From positions 502,574 through 566,573 of the forward strand of contig CP078014.1 of the NCBI GenBank assembly GCA_020544565.1: a stretch of DNA of 64,000 nt. The letters are read 5' to 3'. The position numbers and the translations under genes were made by a program. The notes under the pieces were generated by a model, which saw only the letters and a list, made by a program, of their open reading frames with translations, searched no databases and was not told the origin of the DNA. This document shows positions 44,899 through 53,145 of the stretch, in pieces. How positions within the stretch are numbered: position 1 is the first letter of the stretch; each line of letters begins with the position of its first letter. This DNA comes from Bradyrhizobiaceae bacterium. Lineage in GTDB: Bacteria > Pseudomonadota > Alphaproteobacteria > Rhizobiales > Xanthobacteraceae.

Positions 44899-45405
44899 AT
44901 GTCGTCAGATGTGCTTAGCCCAAAAGAGGATTCGAGGCGTTTCGACGTTGAACTGTTAGTTGTTCATCCCTTTATGAGTGCGGATGAAATTTCCAGAGAG
45001 CTACAATTAGAAGCTCATTTCTCCCATAATGTTGGTGAGCCGAGAGTAACACCAAAAGGCACCTCCTTGCCGGGCGTGTATCAAGATACGCGGTGGCGAC
45101 ACACGGTGCGCCATACTCTGCAAGACCAGTGGTTTGCCAATCACGCAAAACAATTTATCGAAAGTTTGAAACCTCACCGTGAAGTCCTCGCCAGATTCAG
45201 AGCTGACGGTGGACGAACCATGCTTATTCTTCAGTTTTTGAATGACGATTATTTCGGTGATGAAATCCGTTGTGCGACGTTGGCGACAATGATCGATCTG
45301 GGTCTCGATTTTGGAATTGAATGTTTTCCCCTGGCCGCGAGTCCTGAGAATCAGGGCGGGGCGCAAAGATTTGATGGTCGTCCCGGCGAAAGCCGGGACC
45401 CATAA
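44899..45405 (+). CDS. DUF4279-like protein with repeat-derived C-terminus
   Basis: This 168-residue protein has FDVELLVVHPFMSADEISRELQLEAHFSHNVGEPR and the region LQFLNDDYFGDEIRCATLATMIDLGLDFGIECFPL, matching the DUF4279 family (small proteins of unknown role). Codon use is visibly AT-richer than its neighbours, suggesting recent acquisition. The last nine codons (GRPGESRDP) and the stop are read out of a family D repeat that begins at 45377, so the original C-terminus may have been changed by repeat insertion. Start follows TTGGAGG. Confidence 0.78.
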   Translation: MSSDVLSPKEDSRRFDVELLVVHPFMSADEISRELQLEAHFSHNVGEPRVTPKGTSLPGVYQDTRWRHTVRHTLQDQWFANHAKQFIESLKPHREVLARFRADGGRTMLILQFLNDDYFGDEIRCATLATMIDLGLDFGIECFPLAASPENQGGAQRFDGRPGESRDP

Positions 45406-45492
45406 CCACCGTGCTGTCGTGAGAAGCAAGGTGCCGACTTAGCGGTTTTCTACAGCGACAGAGGTAATGGGTCCCGGCTTTCGCCGGGACGA
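45377..45492. repeat. Dispersed palindromic repeat, family D
   Basis: GTCGTCCCGGCGAAAGCCGG-GACCCA and its complement (45468-45492) flank 65 bp. The architecture equals family C with a different stem sequence. Confidence 0.88.
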
Positions 45493-45553
45493 CCTGGCTA
45501 CCCCAATCGCTCCCGAGGAGGCGAGCAAGCCTCCGGCGGCGGCCTTGGCGTCG

Positions 45554-45718
45554 CTACAGCGGTGCGGAGCCGAGCTGCGCCACCGCCCGCAGCGGCGCGA
45601 TCTGGGTCGCTCCGTAATAGAACAGGGCCGAGCCGACCACGATCAGCAACAGGAAAATGGCTGCGACGCAGAGGTTTTCGGCATCGTGTTCGTGGCGGTG
45701 ATGAAGCTGGAGCCGCAT
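45554..45718 (-). CDS. Small single-helix membrane protein
   Basis: This 54-residue frame encodes MRLQLHHRHEHDAENLCVAA followed by one transmembrane helix (IFLLLIVVGSALFYYG) and a short tail. The N-terminus is histidine-rich. Such tiny membrane proteins occur in Bradyrhizobium relatives but I know no function, and the ribosome-binding site is weak. The flanks are repeats, so it could be non-coding. Confidence 0.45.
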   Translation of the reverse strand: MRLQLHHRHEHDAENLCVAAIFLLLIVVGSALFYYGATQIAPLRAVAQLGSAPL

Positions 45719-45867
45719 GATCCGCACTCCGTGGGGACGTGTACGGGAATAAGCGCCGCCGCCAGCCACGGGTTCCATGGGTGCGGAACGATTTTGATGA
45801 TGCGCTGCAAGAGGTGCGTTGCAGCGGCGGCGACCAATGTGTTTTGCGTTTTGATGAAAACACAACG

Positions 45868-45978
45868 ATCCGTCATGGCCGGCGATAGCCGCCGCTGACG
45901 GGCGTGAACGCCCTCTTGCGTGGCCATCCACGTCTTTCTTCGTTGAACCCCCAAGGCGTGGATGCCCGGCATGACGAA
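45868..45978. repeat. Dispersed repeat, family E
   Basis: Contains GACGGGCGTGAACGCCC, CCACGTCTTTCTTCGTTGAA and GGATGCCCGGCATGACG, as at 15625-15745. The 288 bp between 45719 and 46006 contain no convincing gene. Confidence 0.8.
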
Positions 45979-46006
45979 GGTTGAGTCCGTCTCAACCGAA
46001 ACCGCT

Positions 46007-47029
46007 CTACCCCAGCCGTTCCCGCGCCAGCCGCGCGCCGGCGCCGAGCGCGCGCAGCTTGGCCTCGGCGAGGTCGCGGCGCATCGGCGCCATGCCGCAA
46101 TTGGTGGTGGCGACGATGTTCTGCCGCGGCACGAATTTCATCACCGCGGCAATGGTGTCGGCCACGTCCTGCGGCGTCTCGACGATGTCATTGGCGACGT
46201 CGATGACGCCGGCCTGCACCACCTTGCCCTTGAGCAGGCCGAGCAGCTCCAGCGGCACGTGGGAGTTGCGGCATTCGACGGCGACCTGCCGGATCGGGCT
46301 TGCATCGATGGCGGGAAAAATCCGCTCGTACTGCCGCCACTCCGCGCCGAGCGACTGCTTCCAGTCGATATTGGCCTTGATGCCGTAGCCGTAGCAGATG
46401 TGGACGGCGGTATCGCAGGTGAGGCCCTCGGCGGCGCGGGTCAGCGCCGCGATGCCCCAGTCGTTGACCTCGTCCATGAACACGTTGAAGGCGGGCTCGT
46501 CGAACTGGATCATGTCGACGCCGTCGGCTTCGAGCGCCTTGGCCTCGGCATTGAGCAACTCGGCGAAGGCGAACGCCATCTTGACGCGGTCGCCGTAATA
46601 GCTGTCGGCCAGGGTATCGATGATGGTCATCGGGCCGGGCAGGGTGAATTTCAGCCGGCGCGTGGTGTGGGCGCGGGCGGCGCGGGCCTCGTCGGCGTGG
46701 ACGCGGCCTTTCAGCCGCAGCGGCGCCGTCACCTGCGGCACCATCGCCTTGTAGCGGTCCTTGCGGATTCCCATTTCCACCTTGCGGGCGAAGTCGATGC
46801 CCTCGACGCGCTCCAGGAAGCCGTGGACGAAATGCTGTCGCGCCTGTTCGCCTTCGGTGACGATGTCGATGCCGGCGTCTTCCTGCAGCTTCACCCAGAG
46901 CAGGGTGGCGTCGCGCTTGGCGCGATCGAGCGCCGCGCCCTGCGCCTTCCATGGCGCCCACAGCATGTCGGGCTCGGCGAGCCATTCGGGTTTCGGCAGC
47001 GAGCCGGCAATGGTGGTCTGAAACAGCAT
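46007..47029 (-). CDS. Cobalamin-independent methionine synthase-like protein, core only
   Basis: This 340-residue protein corresponds to the C-terminal half of MetE. It starts MLFQTTIAGSLPKPEWL and has FDEPAFNVFMDEVNDWG near residue 165, the zinc-ligand-type HICYGYG segment near 207, VAVECRNSHVPLELLG (Glu ligand region) and TTNCGMAPM with the Cys ligand near 312. It lacks the N-terminal half that binds folate polyglutamate, so the methyl donor may differ from that of MetE. ATG at 47029 or the codon two before it. Convergent with nothing; the GST gene starts divergently 167 bp away. Confidence 0.83.
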   Translation of the reverse strand: MLFQTTIAGSLPKPEWLAEPDMLWAPWKAQGAALDRAKRDATLLWVKLQEDAGIDIVTEGEQARQHFVHGFLERVEGIDFARKVEMGIRKDRYKAMVPQVTAPLRLKGRVHADEARAARAHTTRRLKFTLPGPMTIIDTLADSYYGDRVKMAFAFAELLNAEAKALEADGVDMIQFDEPAFNVFMDEVNDWGIAALTRAAEGLTCDTAVHICYGYGIKANIDWKQSLGAEWRQYERIFPAIDASPIRQVAVECRNSHVPLELLGLLKGKVVQAGVIDVANDIVETPQDVADTIAAVMKFVPRQNIVATTNCGMAPMRRDLAEAKLRALGAGARLARERLG

Positions 47030-47196
47030 GGGCATGTCCCGGGGGTGTTTGTTGTTTGTTGCGGCATGGCCGAGCTTACCCTGATCCTTCGCGTCTTGAA
47101 CTCAAATAATCGGACAGGAAGGGCAGGCATGCCCGTGACAAGCGCGGGCCTGACGACTTTAATGGCGCGCTCCTGACGCCGAATCCGGAAGTGCCC

Positions 47197-47898
47197 ATGA
47201 TCGATCTTCACTACGCGCCGACGCCCAACGGGTGGAAAATCTCGATCATGCTGGAGGAGCTGGGTCTGCCCTACACGGTGGTCCCGGTGAACCTGCGCGA
47301 GGGTGACCAGTTCCGGCCGGAGTTTCTCGCCATCAGCCCGAATAACCGCATCCCGGCCATCGTCGATCGCGCGCCCGCGGACGGCGGCGAACCGGTCGCG
47401 ATGTTCGAGACCGGCGCGATCCTGATCTATCTCGCCGAGAAGATCGGCCGCTTCCTGCCGCAGGACCTGCGCAGCCGCTTCAAAGTGATCCAGTGGGTGA
47501 TGTGGCAGATGGGCGGCCTCGGCCCCATGCTCGGCCAGCACGGCCATTTCGCGCTCTACGCGGCGGAGAAGATCCCCTATGCGATCCAGCGCTATCGCGA
47601 CGAGGCGGCGCGGCTCTATGCCGTGCTCGACCGCCAGCTCGGCAGGACGGGGGCCTATGTCGCCGGCGAGGATTATTCCATCGCCGACATCGCCTGCTTT
47701 CCATGGACCATGACCCACAAGGCGCAGGGCTTCACCCTCGACGATTACCCGCACGTCAAGCGCTGGTATGCCGCCGTGCGGGCGCGGCCGAACGTGCAGA
47801 AGGGCCTTGCGGTCGGCAAGTTCGACAAGACGCCGTTCACCGACGAGCAGCGCAGGAACATGTTCGGCAAGACCGCGCAGGAAGCGACGGAATCATGA
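47197..47898 (+). CDS. Glutathione S-transferase family protein (YghU/YfcG-like)
   Basis: This 233-residue protein has the thioredoxin-like N-terminal domain with YAPTPNGWKISIMLEELGLPYTVVPVNLREGDQF, where the Asn of TPNG corresponds to the YfcG/YghU active site, NNRIPAIVDR (cis-Pro) and FETGAILIYLAEK, then the helical domain with EDYSIADIACFPW. These enzymes act as disulfide-bond reductases or GSH transferases. The ATG at 47197 fits; a GTG at 47191 would add two residues. Confidence 0.9.
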   Translation: MIDLHYAPTPNGWKISIMLEELGLPYTVVPVNLREGDQFRPEFLAISPNNRIPAIVDRAPADGGEPVAMFETGAILIYLAEKIGRFLPQDLRSRFKVIQWVMWQMGGLGPMLGQHGHFALYAAEKIPYAIQRYRDEAARLYAVLDRQLGRTGAYVAGEDYSIADIACFPWTMTHKAQGFTLDDYPHVKRWYAAVRARPNVQKGLAVGKFDKTPFTDEQRRNMFGKTAQEATES

Positions 47899-47932
47899 CG
47901 CTCGCCAGTCATCGAATTGGCCGGTCCATCCG

Positions 47933-48027
47933 TCATTCCGGACAACGCGCGCTTTGCGCGTTGATCCGGAATCTTGACGAGTTCCGCGAGATTCCGGGTT
48001 CGCCGCTGCGCGTCGCCCCGGAATGAC
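47933..48027. repeat. Dispersed repeat, family F
   Basis: CATTCCGGACAACGCGCG-CTTTGCGCGTTGATCCGGAATC forms a hairpin, followed by a second imperfect arm ending CCCCGGAATG. It lies between the GST and isomerase genes. Confidence 0.8.
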
Positions 48028-48082
48028 ATGTTGCTCCTCGCAATGACGGCCAACATGCAACGCCTCAACAAGGAAACGTCTC

Positions 48083-48700
48083 ATGCTCGAATTCTTCTTC
48101 GACTGCTCCAGCCCCTGGACCTATCTCGCCTTCACCAACATCCAGCCGCTGGCGAAGGAGCTCGGCGCGGAGATCGCGTGGAAGCCGTTTCTGGTCGGCG
48201 GCGTGTTCAACACCGTCAACAAGACGATGTACGAGACGCGCGCCAATCCCGTTCCCGCCAAGCAGGCCTACATGGCGAAGGACATGCAGGACTGGGCGCG
48301 GCTCGCCGGCGTCAGGATCATCATGCCGCCCAGCGTGTTTCCGGTGAATGCGGTGAAGTCCATGCGCGGCTGCATCTGGGTGCAGCATCATCATCCGGAC
48401 AAACTCGTGCCGTTCGCCACCGCCGTGTTCCAAGCCTATTGGGGAGACGACCAGGACATCTCGAAGGACGAGGTCCTGGCGAAGGTTTGCGCGCGTGTGG
48501 GCCTCGATCCCGCCGCGTTCTTCGCCGGCATCGGCGAGCAGGCGATCAAGGACGAGTTGAAGGCCAATACCGATGACGCCATCGCGCGCGGCGCGTTCGG
48601 CTCGCCGACGATCTTTCTCGACGGGACCGACATGTATTTCGGCAACGATCGCCTGCCGCTGATCCGCGACAAGCTGATGCGCAGCAAGGGCGGAATGTAA
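48083..48700 (+). CDS. 2-hydroxychromene-2-carboxylate isomerase family protein
   Basis: This 205-residue protein has a DsbA-like thioredoxin fold of the kappa-GST/HCCA-isomerase type. It starts MLEFFFDCSSPWTYLAFTNIQPLAKELGAEI, with the catalytic-type Ser in CSSPWTY, and ends with GAFGSPTIFLDGTDMYFGNDRLPLI, the conserved cis-Pro segment. It uses GSH as cofactor in the family. It lies 6 bp before a quinone reductase gene, so the pair may act together in aromatic-compound metabolism; this is inference. Confidence 0.87.
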   Translation: MLEFFFDCSSPWTYLAFTNIQPLAKELGAEIAWKPFLVGGVFNTVNKTMYETRANPVPAKQAYMAKDMQDWARLAGVRIIMPPSVFPVNAVKSMRGCIWVQHHHPDKLVPFATAVFQAYWGDDQDISKDEVLAKVCARVGLDPAAFFAGIGEQAIKDELKANTDDAIARGAFGSPTIFLDGTDMYFGNDRLPLIRDKLMRSKGGM

Positions 48701-48706
48701 ACTGCC

Positions 48707-49681
48707 ATGCCCCGCGCTGTCGTCTGCCGCGAACTCGGGCCGCCGGAATCGCTGACGCTGGAGGATGTCCCGCGTGTCCCGCTCGCGTCAGGGCAGGTGC
48801 GCGTGGCGATCCGCGCCGCCGGGATCAATTTTCCCGACATCCTGATGGTGGCGGGGCAATACCAGTTGAAGCCGCCGCTGCCGTTCACGCCGGGCGTCGA
48901 GGCGGCGGGCGAGGTCAGCGAGGTTGCCGGCGCTGCTGGAGTGCGTATCGGCGACCGCGTGATGGTGAAGGCGCGGTTGGGCTGCTATGCCGACGAGATC
49001 GTCGTCGCGCCCGACCAGCTCGCGCCGTTGCCGGCGGCGTTCGACGATGCGCAGGGCGCGGCGTTTCTGGCCGCGCACGGCACCGCCTGGCATGCCCTGC
49101 ACGATCGCGCGCGGATTGAACCCGGCGAAGTGTTGCTGGTCCATGGCGCGGGCGGCGGCGTCGGCCTCGCCGCCGTCGAACTCGGCAAGGTGTTCGGCGC
49201 GACCGTGATCGCCTGCGCATCGAGTGAGGAGAAGCTTGCCGCCGCCACACAGCGCGGCGCGGATCATGGCGTGCTCTCCGGCCGCGAACCGTTTCGGGAC
49301 GCGGTCAAGCGCATTACCGACGGGCGCGGCGCGGATGTGGTGTTCGATCCGGTCGGCGGCGCGATCTTCGAGGATAGCCTGCGCTGCATTGCCTGGGGCG
49401 CGAGGCTGCTGGTCATCGGCTTCACTGGCGGCATCGGCGTGGCGAAGACAAATCTCGTGCTCATCAAGGGCGCGAGTGTGCTCGGCGTGCGCGCCGGCGA
49501 GGCGACACGCAAGAACCCGGCGCTTGGCCGGGTGCGGCTGGAAGCATTGACGCGGCTCGCCAATGAGGGGCGGATCAGCCCCCACATCTCGCACCGCCTG
49601 CCGATCGAGGAACATGCGGCGGCGATGCGGCTGTTGATGGACCGGAAAGCGATCGGTCGCGTGGTGCTGGTGATGCTCTAG
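48707..49681 (+). CDS. NADPH:quinone oxidoreductase (zinc-independent MDR)
   Basis: This 324-residue protein has the MDR start MPRAVVCRELGPPESLTLEDVP, GINFPDILMVAGQYQLKPPLPFTPGVEAAGEV and the cofactor loop VHGAGGGVGLAAVELGKVFGATVIA near residue 145. No zinc-site cysteines are present. It ends in VVLVML with TAG, and that TAG is part of the CTAG target where IS481 inserted, so the gene is intact but its 3' flank is separated from original DNA. Probable two-electron reduction of quinones or enones. Confidence 0.9.
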   Translation: MPRAVVCRELGPPESLTLEDVPRVPLASGQVRVAIRAAGINFPDILMVAGQYQLKPPLPFTPGVEAAGEVSEVAGAAGVRIGDRVMVKARLGCYADEIVVAPDQLAPLPAAFDDAQGAAFLAAHGTAWHALHDRARIEPGEVLLVHGAGGGVGLAAVELGKVFGATVIACASSEEKLAAATQRGADHGVLSGREPFRDAVKRITDGRGADVVFDPVGGAIFEDSLRCIAWGARLLVIGFTGGIGVAKTNLVLIKGASVLGVRAGEATRKNPALGRVRLEALTRLANEGRISPHISHRLPIEEHAAAMRLLMDRKAIGRVVLVML

Positions 49682-50721
49682 GTGTGGTGTTTCGGGAGGT
49701 TGTCCATCTGGTCCGGACCGAGGAAGCTGAGGTTGCGAAGCTTCAGTGTTCCACGGAGAGACCAGATGAACAGCCACAAGAATGCTCCCCTGACGCCAAG
49801 AGGTCGAGAGGCCATGGTGCGGTTTGTGATTGACGGGAGGTTGAGCAAGGCCGCCGCGGCGCGCCAGTTCAACACCACCCCGAAGACGGTCGCCAAATGG
49901 GTCGAGCGGTTCCGCGCGGAAGGTGTCGATGGATTGCGTGATCGCTCCTCAAGGCCTCTTTCATTGCCAAGCCAAACAGTGCCTGCCACATGTGCGGTGG
50001 TCGAGGCGTTGCGCCGGCAGCGCTACACGGGCAAGCAGATTGCCGTTGAGACCGGCGTGTCGGCGGCAACCGTCAGCCGCATTCTACAGCGGCTGGGACT
50101 GAACAGGATACGCGACCTGGAGCCGGTTGAGCCTGTGCACCGTTATGAGCGTGCCACTCCCGGCGAGATGATCCACATCGATATCAAAAAGCTCGGTCGT
50201 TTCGACAAGGTCGGTCACCGCATCACCGGTGATCGGACCGGTCAAAGCAACAGTCGCGGCGTCGGCTGGGAGTTCGTCCACGTCAGCATCGACGATCACT
50301 CCCGTGTCGCGTTCTCCCAGATCAAGCCCGATGAGAAGGCCGATAGTGCCGTTGCCTTCCTCAAGGCCGCCGTGGCTTATTACAAAAGCCTAGGCATCAC
50401 CGTCGCCCGCGTCATGACCGATAACGGCAGTTGTTACAAGGCCTTCGCCTTCCGCGACGCTTGCCGGCACTTGGGCATCAAGCACGTCCGCACCAAACCC
50501 TATACGCCAAAAACCAATGGCAAGGCCGAGCGCTTCATCCAGACCGCGCTCAGGGAGTGGGCCTACGCTCACGCCTATCCAACATCCGATCGCCGGGCCG
50601 AGGAGCTTCCTATCTGGTTGCACCGATACAATTGGCATCGACCCCATGGCGGCATAAAATCAAAGACACCAATCAGCAGACTCGGCCTGACCGAGGACAA
50701 CCTGTTGAGGCTCCACAGCTA
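49678..50721 (+). mobile_element. IS481-family insertion sequence
   Basis: The element runs 49683-50717. Left end TGTGGTGTTTCGGGAGGTTG with TCC matches the right end complement TGTGGAGCCTCAACAGGTTG with TCC in the terminal five and the inner AGGTTGTCC. CTAG lies at both sides (49678-49681 and 50719-50722, allowing one base of end uncertainty), agreeing with the CTAG target preference known for IS481. One transposase gene fills it. Intact by sequence. Confidence 0.85.
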
Positions 50722-50722
50722 G
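49766..50722 (+). CDS. IS481-family transposase
   Basis: This 318-residue transposase has an N-terminal helix-turn-helix (residues 26-50, LSKAAAARQFNTTPKTVAKWVERF), a second HTH (YTGKQIAVETGVSAATVSRIL) and the rve-type DDE domain: HIDIKKLGRF with the first Asp, MTDNGSCYKAFAF with the second, and GKAERFIQTALREWAY with the Glu. It ends YNWHRPHGGIKSKTPISRL, the conserved IS481 C-terminus. All catalytic residues are present. Its TAG stop lies in the flanking CTAG target duplication. Confidence 0.95.
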   Translation: MNSHKNAPLTPRGREAMVRFVIDGRLSKAAAARQFNTTPKTVAKWVERFRAEGVDGLRDRSSRPLSLPSQTVPATCAVVEALRRQRYTGKQIAVETGVSAATVSRILQRLGLNRIRDLEPVEPVHRYERATPGEMIHIDIKKLGRFDKVGHRITGDRTGQSNSRGVGWEFVHVSIDDHSRVAFSQIKPDEKADSAVAFLKAAVAYYKSLGITVARVMTDNGSCYKAFAFRDACRHLGIKHVRTKPYTPKTNGKAERFIQTALREWAYAHAYPTSDRRAEELPIWLHRYNWHRPHGGIKSKTPISRLGLTEDNLLRLHS

Positions 50723-50734
50723 AGCGTTCCATGT

Positions 50735-50848
50735 TTTGATGGAAACATACTCATCCGTCATGGTCGGACTTGTCCCGGCCATCAACGTCTTGAATGTTCA
50801 ACAAAGTAAGACGTGAATGCCTAGCATACAGCGGGGCATGACGAGTCG
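50735..50848. repeat. Dispersed repeat, family E (diverged)
   Basis: TGATGGAAACATACTCATCC-GTCATGG resembles the start of the copy at 15605-15635, followed by GTCTTGAATGTTCAACAAAG and GGGGCATGACG. More diverged than the other copies. Confidence 0.65.
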
Positions 50849-50905
50849 ATGATTCCATCTGAACCAAATCTGCTCTAAGGCCGTCAGGCGCCGCAGCGAT
50901 CTGCC

Positions 50906-51817
50906 CTACTTGTACTCCCGCTCCGTCCACCACGGGAAATAGGACGGCATGTCCTGCGATACCGTCTCGGTGAATTTCGCCGGGCGCTTTTCGAGAAACG
51001 ACATCACGCCCTCGCGCACGTCGGCGGACTGGCCGCGCGAATAGATGCCGCGGCTGTCGATCTTGTGCGCCTCCATCGGGTCGTCGGCCCCGAGCATGCG
51101 CCACATCATCTGGCGGATCAGCGCGATCGATACCGGCGCGGTGTTGTCGGCGATCTCGCGCGCGATGGCGCGGGCCGTGGTCATCAGTTCGTCCGCGGGC
51201 ACGACTTTATTAACGAGGCGGCCGGCGAGGGCTTCCTGCGCCGGGAACACGCGGCCGGAATAGCACCACTCCAGCGCCTGCGAGATGCCGACGATACGTG
51301 GCAGGAACCAGCTCGACGCCGCTTCCGGCACGATGCCCCGCCGCGCGAACACGAAACCGAACCGCGCGTCCGCCGACGCGATGCGGATGTCCATCGGCAA
51401 CTGCATGGTGACGCCGATGCCCACCGCCGCGCCGTTGATGGCGCCGATCACCGGCTTGAGGCACTTGAAGATGCGCAGCGTCACCCGGCCGCCGCCGTCG
51501 CGCACGGCGTCGTCGCTCCATTCCACTTCGCCGTCGGGACGCAGCGGGGCGGTCTTGCGGTCCGCGCGGGCGGCGCGGTCGAATGTCTTGCCGCCTTCGG
51601 AGAGATCGGCGCCGGCGCAGAACGCGCGGCCCGCGCCGGTGACGATGATGGCGCGAACACTGTCGTCGGCATCGGCGGCGTCGAACGCTGCGATCAGTTC
51701 GTTCATCATCACATGGGTGAACGCATTCATCTTGTCGGGACGGTTCAGGGTGATGGTGAGGATGTTGTCCGCGATCTCATACTTGATCTGTTCGAAGCTG
51801 GTCGTCACCGGATTCAT
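50906..51817 (-). CDS. Enoyl-CoA hydratase/isomerase family protein
   Basis: This 303-residue crotonase-family protein starts MNPVTTSFEQIKYEIADNILTITLNRPDKMNAFTHVMMNEL and has the oxyanion-hole segments AFCAGADLSEGGK near residue 66 and INGAAVGIGVTMQLPMDIRIASADARFGFVFARRGIVPEA near 133. The catalytic-type Glu corresponds to PEA. It is 40 residues longer than typical, with an insert KTFDRAARADRKTAPLRPDGEVE between the two. It hydrates or isomerises an acyl-CoA whose identity is unknown. ATG at 51817 is preferred over the in-frame upstream start. Confidence 0.88.
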   Translation of the reverse strand: MNPVTTSFEQIKYEIADNILTITLNRPDKMNAFTHVMMNELIAAFDAADADDSVRAIIVTGAGRAFCAGADLSEGGKTFDRAARADRKTAPLRPDGEVEWSDDAVRDGGGRVTLRIFKCLKPVIGAINGAAVGIGVTMQLPMDIRIASADARFGFVFARRGIVPEAASSWFLPRIVGISQALEWCYSGRVFPAQEALAGRLVNKVVPADELMTTARAIAREIADNTAPVSIALIRQMMWRMLGADDPMEAHKIDSRGIYSRGQSADVREGVMSFLEKRPAKFTETVSQDMPSYFPWWTEREYK

Positions 51818-52031
51818 GCCGAATTCTCCACGTCGTCTCTCGAAGGTCTCTTGCGGGCGCGTCTGGCAGACTGTCATGGGCGCTCAAGGAGGTAAATCCG
51901 CCGCAGGGCCTTGAGGTGGACTGTCACGACAAGCTTGATACAATACCAACAAATCCACGAGCGCGGGCAGCATCGCGTGGTGGGCGGGATGCCCACGACT
52001 GATGTCCGCAATTTTCCAAACTTTTGAACTG

Positions 52032-52820
52032 ATGGCGATTCCTGCATTTTTGATCAACCTTGATCGGAGTTCCGATCGGCTTGAGGCGATGACTGGTCGC
52101 TTGTCGCAACTCGGCCTGAGTTGCGAGCGGGTTTCGGCTATCGATGGCAGGATGCTGGGCGAAAAAGACCTTGCGGCGGTGCGTACCACGGTGCGGGGCT
52201 GGACGCCCTTGTCGGCCGCGGAAGTCGGCTGTTTCCTGAGCCACCGGAAATGCTGGGAGTTGATTGCCGCGCAGAAGGATGAATACGGCTGTATTTTCGA
52301 GGACGATGTCGTGTTCTCGCCGCACATGTCCGGGTTTTTGTCATCCTCCGGCTGGATTCCGCGCAACGCCGATGTCATCAAACTGGAGGCGGCCGGTGAT
52401 CGGGTTTGGCTGGATGCGCGGGCGGTAGCTCTGGCGGATGGCTTTCAACTGAGCAGATTGCGCAGTACGCATTACCGAGCCGGGGGCTATATTCTGTCCC
52501 GTAACGCCGCCAATTTTCTTCTGTCGCGGACGCGGACATTTTCGGCACCGGTGGATCTCATCCTGTTCGATCCTGCCTTCGGAATCGCGAGTAAGATAGT
52601 CATCTATCAGGTCCTGCCAGCGCTTTGTGCGCAGGCCAAACATTTGTACCTGGCCGGGTCGGCTGGTTTTGTCGAAACGACGATCGCGGAGCGCGGCAGT
52701 ACTCATCGCGAGGGTTGGCTGGCGCGGCGGGCCCATTGGGCCGAGCGTGAAGGGCGCAAGCTCTGGCATCGCCTCAACCAGCGGGAGAGAACGGTGGTCG
52801 AATTCGACGGGTGCGAATGA
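52032..52820 (+). CDS. Glycosyltransferase family 25 (LPS-type)
   Basis: This 262-residue protein has the GT25 motifs AIPAFLINLDRSSDRLEAMTGRL, ERVSAIDGRML, LSAAEVGCFLSHRKCWELI and the acidic CIFEDDVVFSP. It ends with a basic C-terminus. GT25 enzymes add sugars to lipooligosaccharide or proteins. An in-frame start at 52002 would add ten residues. Composition is a little AT-richer than surrounding genes. It stands alone next to the tRNA region. Confidence 0.85.
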   Translation: MAIPAFLINLDRSSDRLEAMTGRLSQLGLSCERVSAIDGRMLGEKDLAAVRTTVRGWTPLSAAEVGCFLSHRKCWELIAAQKDEYGCIFEDDVVFSPHMSGFLSSSGWIPRNADVIKLEAAGDRVWLDARAVALADGFQLSRLRSTHYRAGGYILSRNAANFLLSRTRTFSAPVDLILFDPAFGIASKIVIYQVLPALCAQAKHLYLAGSAGFVETTIAERGSTHREGWLARRAHWAEREGRKLWHRLNQRERTVVEFDGCE

Positions 52821-52949
52821 CGGGCAGCCTTGGTGGCGGTGCGACGCGGCCGCAGGCGCTCGCGATGCGCCCGCGCTATCAACATGGGAAATATTCGCCG
52901 CAAGGCCGGGCTTTCGGTCTTGCCCCGCGCGGTGCTACAACGCCCGCGC

Positions 52950-53000
52950 GCGGACGTGGCGGAACTGGTAGACGCAAGGGACTTAAAAAGTCTTTTCTCT
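52950..53000 (+). pseudogene. 3'-truncated tRNA-Leu(UAA) remnant, intronless
   Basis: The first 35 bases (GCGGACGTGGCGGAACTGGT-AGACGCAAGGGACTT) match exon 1 of the complete tRNA-Leu(UAA) downstream at 29 positions with no gap, and AAAA follows to complete a TAA anticodon loop. After about TTCTCT (53000) the tRNA resemblance ends: no T-arm or acceptor 3' strand follows. It has no intron. I interpret it as the left part of a former tRNA-Leu(UAA). Confidence 0.75.
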
Positions 53001-53145
53001 ACCATGCTGCAAAATAGTTTACGGAAGAGAATTGAATGGTTTTTCAGTGCGCTAAGGGCGCGGGGTTAGGAAGGCGGAAATAGGCTGATTTTGCTCTAGG
53101 TGCTGTATAGGAGCAGAGACCAAGGGGGAGAATCGGCGGCCAAGG

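Noticed and set aside
52950..53000. Second functional tRNA-Leu
   Set aside because: No T-arm, variable arm or acceptor 3' strand follows the anticodon loop.
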